From: Eubacteriales Family XIII. Incertae Sedis bacterium | GTDB lineage: Bacteria; Bacillota; Clostridia; Peptostreptococcales; Anaerovoracaceae | DNA: 10,151 nt | Reading direction: 5' to 3' | NCBI GenBank assembly: GCA_031283865.1 | Contig: JAITAX010000174.1 | Location: 1-10,151 of the forward strand | In this document: piece by piece, positions 5,440 to 10,151 of the stretch | Position numbering within the stretch: position 1 is the first letter of the stretch | Layout of the letters: every line of letters starts with the position of its first letter | The notes under the pieces: generated by a model | Told to the model about the DNA's origin: nothing | What the model saw: the letters and a program-made list of their open reading frames with translations, nothing else | Database searches by the model: none | Program-made: the position numbers and the translations under genes

Positions 5440-6147
5440 ATGTCCACACACGTCAACGCCGCGAACAAAAACGATATCGCCGAGTCGGTGCTGCTGCCCG
5501 GCGATCCGCTTCGCGCAAAATTCATAGCCGAAAACTTCCTCGAAAACGCGAGGTGCTACAACGAAATACGGGGGATGCTCGGCTTCACGGGCACGTACAG
5601 GGGCGTACCCGTTTCCGTGCAGGGCACGGGCATGGGCGCGCCGTCCATCGGCATCTATTCCTGGGAATTGATCACGGAGTACGGCGTACAAAACCTGATT
5701 CGCGTCGGGACGGCCGGAGGGATCAACGAGAATCTGAAAGTCAAGGATGTGGTGCTGGGCCTCGCCGCCTCCACGGATTCCAACTACGCGCATATCTACA
5801 AGCTGAACGGGAACCTCGCGCCGACGGCGAGCTGGACCCTGCTGCTCAAGGCCAAGGAAGCGGCGGACCGGCTCGGCATAGCCGTGCACGCGGGCAACAT
5901 CCTGACGGGGGATGTGTTCTACGAGCTTGAACCGGATTGGTGGAAGCAGTGGGCGCGCCTCGGCGTGCTCTGCGTGGAGATGGAGGCCGCCGCGCTCTAT
6001 ATGAACGCCGCCTACAACCGCGTGAACGCGCTCGCCGTGCTGACGATCAGCAACGACTTCGTCACGGGCGCGGAAACCACGGCGCAGGAGCGCGAGCAAA
6101 CCTTTACGAACATGATGAAAATCGCGCTTGAGGCCGCAATCGCGTAG
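5440..6147 (+). CDS. deoD: Purine-nucleoside phosphorylase, DeoD type
   Basis: This 235-residue cytoplasmic enzyme splits purine (deoxy)ribonucleosides with phosphate to give the free base and (deoxy)ribose 1-phosphate, for purine salvage. It has the normal length and motifs of the hexameric DeoD family: His4 near the N-terminus (contributed to the neighbouring subunit's site), 'LLPGDPLRAK' with Gly21 and Arg25, Arg44, 'IRVGTAGG' with Arg88 in the phosphate site, 'VEMEA' (179-183) for ribose binding, and Ser204 plus Arg218 at the base site. The residue equivalent to catalytic Asp204 of the E. coli enzyme is Asn205 here ('TISNDF'). The ATG at 5440 follows AAAGGA (5426-5431) by 8 bases. The gene is monocistronic, divergent from the response regulator gene, and ends at a strong terminator. 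Confidence 0.95.
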   Translation: MSTHVNAANKNDIAESVLLPGDPLRAKFIAENFLENARCYNEIRGMLGFTGTYRGVPVSVQGTGMGAPSIGIYSWELITEYGVQNLIRVGTAGGINENLKVKDVVLGLAASTDSNYAHIYKLNGNLAPTASWTLLLKAKEAADRLGIAVHAGNILTGDVFYELEPDWWKQWARLGVLCVEMEAAALYMNAAYNRVNALAVLTISNDFVTGAETTAQEREQTFTNMMKIALEAAIA

Positions 6148-6166
6148 CGAAACGGGCCGATGCGGC

Positions 6167-6201
6167 ACAAAGAACCGGCCTGCGGCCGGTTCTTTGTTTT
6201 T
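6167..6201 (+). terminator. Strong intrinsic terminator of deoD
   Basis: A perfect 14-bp stem (6167-6180 with 6184-6197, core AAAGAACCGGCC / GGCCGGTTCTTT) with a TGC loop is followed by T residues to 6201 and a T-rich tail. It lies 20 bases after the deoD stop. The convergent surface-protein gene ends at 6223, so the hairpin may also stop that transcript, although in that direction the T-rich part is within the stem and termination should be weaker. Confidence 0.9.
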
Positions 6202-6222
6202 ATCTTTATCTCGATGTCCCGG

Positions 6223-8235
6223 TTATTTTTTTATGTAGAGCGTGTATGTCAATTTGTTTCTGCCCGATTCCGCTACGGTAAGCGTGAATCTGTTCGATCC
6301 GGTGCCCAACAGGCTGTTGTCTATGTAGAAACTCGTATTGTTTGTATATTCCGTCGAACTCCCCGACGACCCCCCTGACGCCGGAGTTAAGACAGCCGTA
6401 ACACTGCTCGCGTTGTTTGATTTCCCGACCGAAATCGTCACATGAGCGCCGCTGTTGTTCCCGGTGAGATTGAGCTCCGCGGTGGCGGTATAGCTTGACC
6501 CGGAGTTCGAAAAAGAAATCGAACCCGGTGTAGTCGCCGTGCTGAGACTGTACGACACGGTGATCTCCGCCGCCGTCGCCGCCCCGGTATTAAAGCTGCG
6601 GGTCTCGATCTCGGACCACTCGCCGTTCGCATAGAGGACGCCGAACACGTAATAGGTTCTGCCCGCCGTCAGATTCGACAGACTCTGATATGCGTATGTG
6701 TTGGCGGAAGAAATGTTTGGGTGTCCCGACAAAACAGCCGCATTGTTGCTGTAGTCGCGGCCGTTCCGAATCCGTGTCAGCGTAGGTTGCGTCGCGTTTT
6801 CCGTCACCACATAATAAAATTCACCCGTGCGGTTTGCCCTCATATTCAAGGTGGCGCTCGTTGTGCCGGCCGATGAGACACTGAAGTCCGTAATCCAATC
6901 CACGAGCGTCCCCGCCGTCGTAAAGGTCCGGCTCTTCACCGTGGAATACAGGCTGTTGTTCGAACTCTCGTAGACGCAGCCGAAGATCTTGTAGTTCGTC
7001 CCGGATTTAAGTCCCGTGACCTCCACCGGTTTGGACACCCCGGACGCGACGCTGAAATTCCCGGAGATGACGTTCGTCGAACTGTTATTCGCATCCCTGC
7101 CGCTCTTGATATAGGCCTGCGACGGCGTCTTGACAGTCCGGTTCGGGTCCTCCACGACGACGTAGTACAGCGTACCCGCTCTGGACGAGGTGACTGTGAG
7201 CGTGAGCGCGTTGTTGTCGATGTTGCTCTCGGTGAAATTGCTGAGCCATTCCTCACCCGTGCCGCCCTCCGTCGAGGTCGAGAAGCTGCGTATGGCCACG
7301 GCGGACAGATTGCCTGTGGCGTCGCGCACCACGGCGCAGATCTTGTACGACTGCTCCGATTGCAGGGACGGGACGGAGGCGGTGATCGCGTTGTTCGCGT
7401 ACACGCTTCTGCTGCCCGCGCCGTAAGCGCCTTGGTTGTCAGCCGTCCTGCCGGCCAGAATCTGCTCCGCCGTCGGCGTCGTCGCGTTCTCGCCCGTCAG
7501 CACGACCCAGTACACGCTGCCGTCCCGCGTCGCCGTGAGGCTGAGCGTGGCGCTGTCCGCCTTGACGTCGGTGACGTTGATGTTGGAGATGCTGAGCGCC
7601 GCGAGGTCCGCGCTAGGCTGCAGCGGGCTGAGATTGAGGATCCTGTTCACAATCGCCACGGCTTCGCAGCGCTTCAACGGCGCCGTCGGGTTGAAGTTCC
7701 CGTCCGCGTCGCCTTGGATGTAGGCCCTGCTGTACACGGCCCTGACGGCGGAAAGCGCCCAAGCGTCTATCTTATCCGCGTCGCGAACGCCCGTCAGCGC
7801 GTAGGCTGTATCGCCCCCCGGCGCTATGCGATCCAAGATGACCGCCGCCTCCTGACGCGTGATCTGCGCGTTCGGATTGAAATTGCCCACGCTGTCGCCC
7901 TGAATGTAGCCGGCGCTGTAGGCTCGCTGCACCTCTTGGAAATACCATTCGTTGACGGGAACGTCGCGAAACGGGATGTTCGTCATGGCCGTGTAATGCC
8001 TCGCATTGTTGATGATCGTGACAAATTCGGCTCGCGTAATCGTATTTTCGGGCTTAAAGCTGCCGTCCTCATACCCTCTGATGTAGCCGTAGTTGATGCC
8101 GGCGAGAACATGCCCCTCCGCCCAATGCCCGGATATATCGAACGGGCTTGCGGCAAAGGCCGGCGACGCGGTAAAGGCTCCGACGGCAAAGGCCAAAACC
8201 GTCGCAAGGACAAAAGAGATCGCTTTCTTTTTCAT
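6223..8235 (-). CDS. S-layer / surface protein with three SLH domains and beta-sandwich repeats
   Basis: This 670-residue exported protein has a classical signal peptide (1-28: 'MKKK', hydrophobic core, cleavage after AFA). Three SLH domains follow (about 33-80, 90-138 and 150-200). Their conserved tails read ITRAE, ITRQE and LKRCE, each preceded by a 'G-FNP' or 'GSFKP' segment; these domains bind pyruvylated secondary wall polymer. Residues about 215-320, 329-440 and 446-550 are three related Ig/FN3-like modules. Each carries 'Y-VV', a 'PT/PS' step, 'I--GR' and a final 'SFST/TFTT/SFNT' strand. A Ser/Thr/Asn-rich C-terminal beta domain (about 556-670) ends the protein at KK. The ATG at 8235 is chosen because the signal peptide begins there and AAGAGGTG (8241-8248) precedes it; the same frame runs open upstream into the leader. 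It lacks catalytic motifs, so a structural or adhesive role at the cell surface is likely. Confidence 0.92.
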   Translation of the reverse strand: MKKKAISFVLATVLAFAVGAFTASPAFAASPFDISGHWAEGHVLAGINYGYIRGYEDGSFKPENTITRAEFVTIINNARHYTAMTNIPFRDVPVNEWYFQEVQRAYSAGYIQGDSVGNFNPNAQITRQEAAVILDRIAPGGDTAYALTGVRDADKIDAWALSAVRAVYSRAYIQGDADGNFNPTAPLKRCEAVAIVNRILNLSPLQPSADLAALSISNINVTDVKADSATLSLTATRDGSVYWVVLTGENATTPTAEQILAGRTADNQGAYGAGSRSVYANNAITASVPSLQSEQSYKICAVVRDATGNLSAVAIRSFSTSTEGGTGEEWLSNFTESNIDNNALTLTVTSSRAGTLYYVVVEDPNRTVKTPSQAYIKSGRDANNSSTNVISGNFSVASGVSKPVEVTGLKSGTNYKIFGCVYESSNNSLYSTVKSRTFTTAGTLVDWITDFSVSSAGTTSATLNMRANRTGEFYYVVTENATQPTLTRIRNGRDYSNNAAVLSGHPNISSANTYAYQSLSNLTAGRTYYVFGVLYANGEWSEIETRSFNTGAATAAEITVSYSLSTATTPGSISFSNSGSSYTATAELNLTGNNSGAHVTISVGKSNNASSVTAVLTPASGGSSGSSTEYTNNTSFYIDNSLLGTGSNRFTLTVAESGRNKLTYTLYIKK

Positions 8236-8264
8236 TTCAACACCTCTTGTATTCATCTCAGCAG

Positions 8265-8285
8265 CCGTGTCCGAGACGGACGCGG
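8265..8285 (-). other. Hairpin in the S-layer gene leader
   Basis: A 9-bp inverted repeat with one mismatch and a 3-base loop (8265-8273 with 8277-8285; core GTCCG / CGGAC) lies in the leader, about 30 bases upstream of the start codon. Long structured leaders are common for S-layer mRNAs, where they are thought to stabilise the message. No known riboswitch is recognised. Confidence 0.35.
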
Positions 8286-8360
8286 CGCGCGAAACCGATG
8301 AAGCGGGGCGGACGGCGAAGCGCCCGGCGCGCCCGTGCCCGAGTCCCCCTGTTACCCTAT

Positions 8361-8389
8361 AGTTTATATGGATTGTCTTCATATTGCAA
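8361..8389 (-). promoter_or_regulatory. Probable promoter of the S-layer gene
   Basis: TTGCAA (8389-8384) serves as -35. TAAACT (8366-8361) at a 17-bp spacer, or the overlapping TATAAA (8368-8363) at 15 bp, serves as -10. The region is sharply AT-rich within GC-rich surroundings. The leader would be about 120 bases long and GC-rich. Which -10 is used cannot be decided by eye. Confidence 0.45.
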
Positions 8390-8392
8390 GAT

Positions 8393-8421
8393 AAAAACAA
8401 TATAAATTCACCTTAAATTTA
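8393..8421 (-). terminator. Weak candidate terminator of pyrG
   Basis: Just after the pyrG stop, TAAATT and AATTTA (8416-8421 and 8403-8408) can form a 6-bp AT-only stem with a 7-base loop, followed within 5 bases by TTTTT on the minus strand (8397-8393). The stem is weak, so read-through into the S-layer gene is possible. Confidence 0.25.
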
Positions 8422-8423
8422 GA

Positions 8424-10046
8424 TTACAGCGTTTCGATCTCCCGCGCCGCCGGCCTTTCGAGCGCCTTTGCCACAAAGGCGCGGAACAGCGGGTGCGCGC
8501 GGTTCGGGCGGCTCTTGAACTCGGGGTGGTACTGCACGCCGACAAAGAAATCGTTCGCGGCGAGCTCCACGGCCTCCACGAGCCGGCCGTCCGGCGACAG
8601 GCCGCAGATCGTCATGCCCGCTTTCGTCACCGCTTCACGGTACTCATTGTTGAACTCGTAGCGATGGCGGTGCCGCTCGTAGATCAGATCCTTGCCGTAA
8701 GCCTCGTGCAGCGCGGAGCCGGGCAGCACGTTGCAGGGATAGGCGCCGAGGCGCATGGTGCCGCCCTTGGGGATGTTCCCGTGCTGGTCCGCCATCAGCC
8801 CGATGATTTGATTGGGCGATTCGCCGTCAAACTCGGACGAATGCGCCTCCGCAAGTCCAAGCGCGTTCCGCGCGAACTCTATGACGGCGATCTGCATACC
8901 GAGGCAGATGCCGAGATAGGGTACGTTGTTTTCCCGCGCATATTTGGCGGCCGTTATCTTGCCGTCTATGCCCCGCTCGCCGAAGCCGCCGGGGACCAAT
9001 ATGCCGCTGCAATCCGAAAGCGCGGACACCGCCGTCTGCTCCGTGATGTCCTCGGCCTCTATCCACACGATCTCGACCTTGGCGCCCGTCTCGTAGCCCG
9101 CGTGGCTGAGCGCCTGCGCAACCGAAAAATACGCGTCGTGCAGCTTCACGTACTTGCCCACAAGCCCGATGCGCACGCTCTTCTCGCGGCTCGCGACCCG
9201 CTTCAGCATGTCCTGCCAGTCCGCGAGGTCCGGATCCGGCGCGTGTATGCCCAGCTCGCGGCACACGATGTCCGAAAAATGCTGTTCCTCCAGCATGATC
9301 GGCGCTTCGTAGATCAGGGAAAGCGTTCTGTTCTGTATGACGCAGTCCTGCTTTACGTTGCAGAAGAGCGCAATCTTCTTGCGGATGTCGTCGCTCACGG
9401 CGCCGGCCGAGCGCACGACGATGATGTCCGGCGATATGCCCATGGACTGCAGTTCCCTGACGGAATGCTGCGTCGGCTTCGATTTGTACTCGTGCGAACC
9501 CTCGATAAAGGGAACGAGCGTGACGTGTATATAGAGACAGTTCTCCTTGCCCAGTTCAAGCGCGATCTGCCTGATGGCCTCCAGAAAGGGTTGGCTTTCG
9601 ATGTCGCCTATGGTGCCGCCGATCTCGGTGATGACGATGTCGCAGCGCTTGCTCCCGCCTACGGCAAATATGAACTTCTTGATCTCGTTCGTGATGTGCG
9701 GGATCACCTGCACGGTTTCACCGAGATATTCACCGCGCCGCTCCTTTTGCAGAACATTCCAATACACCTTTCCGGTCGTCAGGTTGGAAAAGCGGTTCAG
9801 GTCCTCGTCTATGAAGCGCTCGTAATGCCCCAGATCCAGATCCGTCTCGGCGCCGTCCTCGGTGACGAACACCTCGCCGTGCTGTATCGGACTCATGGTG
9901 CCGGGATCCACGTTGATGTAGGGATCGAGCTTCTGCGCGCTGACCTTCAGGCTGCGCGCTTTCAAAAGACGCCCCAGCGACGCCGCCGTAATGCCTTTTC
10001 CAAGGCCCGAAACCACGCCGCCCGTAACAAAAATATACTTCGTCAT
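8424..10046 (-). CDS. pyrG: CTP synthase (glutamine-hydrolysing)
   Basis: This 540-residue cytoplasmic enzyme converts UTP to CTP with ATP and glutamine, the last step of pyrimidine nucleotide synthesis. The N-terminal synthetase domain (about 1-267) begins 'MTKYIFVTGGVVSGLGKG' (P-loop Lys17) and contains 'DPYINVDPGTMSP', 'ETDLDLGHYERF' (Asp71) and 'EIGGTIGDIE' (Glu141), which together form the ATP, UTP and Mg2+ sites. The C-terminal class I glutamine amidotransferase domain (about 290-530) has the triad Cys381 in 'GICLGMQ' and His507/Glu509 in 'QYHPE', with 'GGFGERG' as the oxyanion region. All key residues are present and the length is typical. The ATG at 10046 gives the canonical N-terminus, with GGAGG at 10051-10055 four bases upstream; an in-frame ATG at 10085 is less likely. 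It is transcribed alone from its own promoter, and the usual pyrimidine neighbours are not in view. Confidence 0.98.
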   Translation of the reverse strand: MTKYIFVTGGVVSGLGKGITAASLGRLLKARSLKVSAQKLDPYINVDPGTMSPIQHGEVFVTEDGAETDLDLGHYERFIDEDLNRFSNLTTGKVYWNVLQKERRGEYLGETVQVIPHITNEIKKFIFAVGGSKRCDIVITEIGGTIGDIESQPFLEAIRQIALELGKENCLYIHVTLVPFIEGSHEYKSKPTQHSVRELQSMGISPDIIVVRSAGAVSDDIRKKIALFCNVKQDCVIQNRTLSLIYEAPIMLEEQHFSDIVCRELGIHAPDPDLADWQDMLKRVASREKSVRIGLVGKYVKLHDAYFSVAQALSHAGYETGAKVEIVWIEAEDITEQTAVSALSDCSGILVPGGFGERGIDGKITAAKYARENNVPYLGICLGMQIAVIEFARNALGLAEAHSSEFDGESPNQIIGLMADQHGNIPKGGTMRLGAYPCNVLPGSALHEAYGKDLIYERHRHRYEFNNEYREAVTKAGMTICGLSPDGRLVEAVELAANDFFVGVQYHPEFKSRPNRAHPLFRAFVAKALERPAAREIETL

Positions 10047-10109
10047 ATCCCCTCCGTCCCCGTGAACCGTCCGAATGATAAGCACCGAACAGGAATCGCA
10101 ATATCTATC

Positions 10110-10138
10110 ATTATACCTCTTAATTCGGCGCCGTTCAA
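10110..10138 (-). promoter_or_regulatory. Promoter of pyrG
   Basis: On the minus strand TTGAAC (10138-10133) and TATAAT (10115-10110) are separated by exactly 17 bp, an almost ideal housekeeping promoter. Transcription would start near 10103, leaving a leader of about 57 bases. The first transcribed bases are not the G-run start used for CTP-sensing reiterative transcription at pyrG of some Gram-positive bacteria. Confidence 0.8.
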
Positions 10139-10151
10139 TTGTTTGCGCAAT

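Noticed and set aside
5254..6168. Long minus-strand open frame opposite deoD.
   Set aside because: DeoD is fully supported on the plus strand with a promoter, ribosome binding site and terminator; the antisense product is featureless.
7360..8301. Plus-strand open frame opposite the SLH domains.
   Set aside because: It is a shadow of the SLH-coding region, with an Arg/Val/Ala-rich composition and no recognisable domain.

Overview
The window looks like chromosomal DNA of a GC-rich member of the Bacillota, most likely a Clostridia lineage. The reasons are strong AGGAGG-type ribosome binding sites, SigA-like promoters, an S-layer protein with three SLH domains, an OmpR/PhoB-type two-component system next to a DrrAB-like ABC exporter, and small accessory proteins (PH domain, BRO-N) of kinds common in gut Clostridia. 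The assignment rests on protein resemblance and signal style only. No rRNA, tRNA, CRISPR array, transposase or integrase is visible.

Layout. (1) Positions 1-1686, plus strand, are an accessory stretch, visibly more AT-rich than the rest over about 60-950. It holds a small PH-domain protein with its own promoter, a possible small membrane peptide or remnant, a truncated BRO-N-domain gene, and a chimeric gene. In the chimera the N-terminus of an ankyrin-family protein runs in frame into a lipoprotein signal peptide and a secreted domain. (2) Positions 1698-5185, minus strand, are a signalling and transport unit. A response regulator and a histidine kinase overlap by ATGA. They are followed by an ABC ATPase and permease that overlap by one base (TAATG). 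(3) Positions 5440-6147, plus strand, are deoD, divergent from the response regulator and closed by a strong terminator. (4) Positions 6223-8235, minus strand, encode a 670-residue SLH-domain surface protein with a long leader. (5) Positions 8424-10046, minus strand, are pyrG (CTP synthase) with a near-consensus promoter.

The most notable signal is regulatory. In the 91-bp gap before the ABC ATPase gene, the hexamer GTTTAA/GTTTAC (minus strand) occurs four times at exactly 11-bp intervals, and the last copy ends exactly 10 bp before a TATACC -10 element. Upstream of the response regulator gene the same hexamer occurs twice, again 11 bp apart and again 10 bp before a -10-like CATACT. An 11-bp direct repeat placed 10 bp from the -10 is the known architecture of PhoB/PhoP-type activators, the family of the regulator encoded here. 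The inference is that the regulator controls its own operon and drives the exporter. The kinase has two membrane segments joined by a very short outer loop, as in intramembrane-sensing kinases, so the five parts look like one envelope-stress or drug-efflux module with its own operator.

Other points of interest are an Asp-to-Asn change at the catalytic position of the DeoD-type nucleoside phosphorylase, the chimeric ankyrin/lipoprotein gene, the BRO-N fragment whose 3' end carries the next gene's promoter, and the repeated beta-sandwich modules of the S-layer protein.
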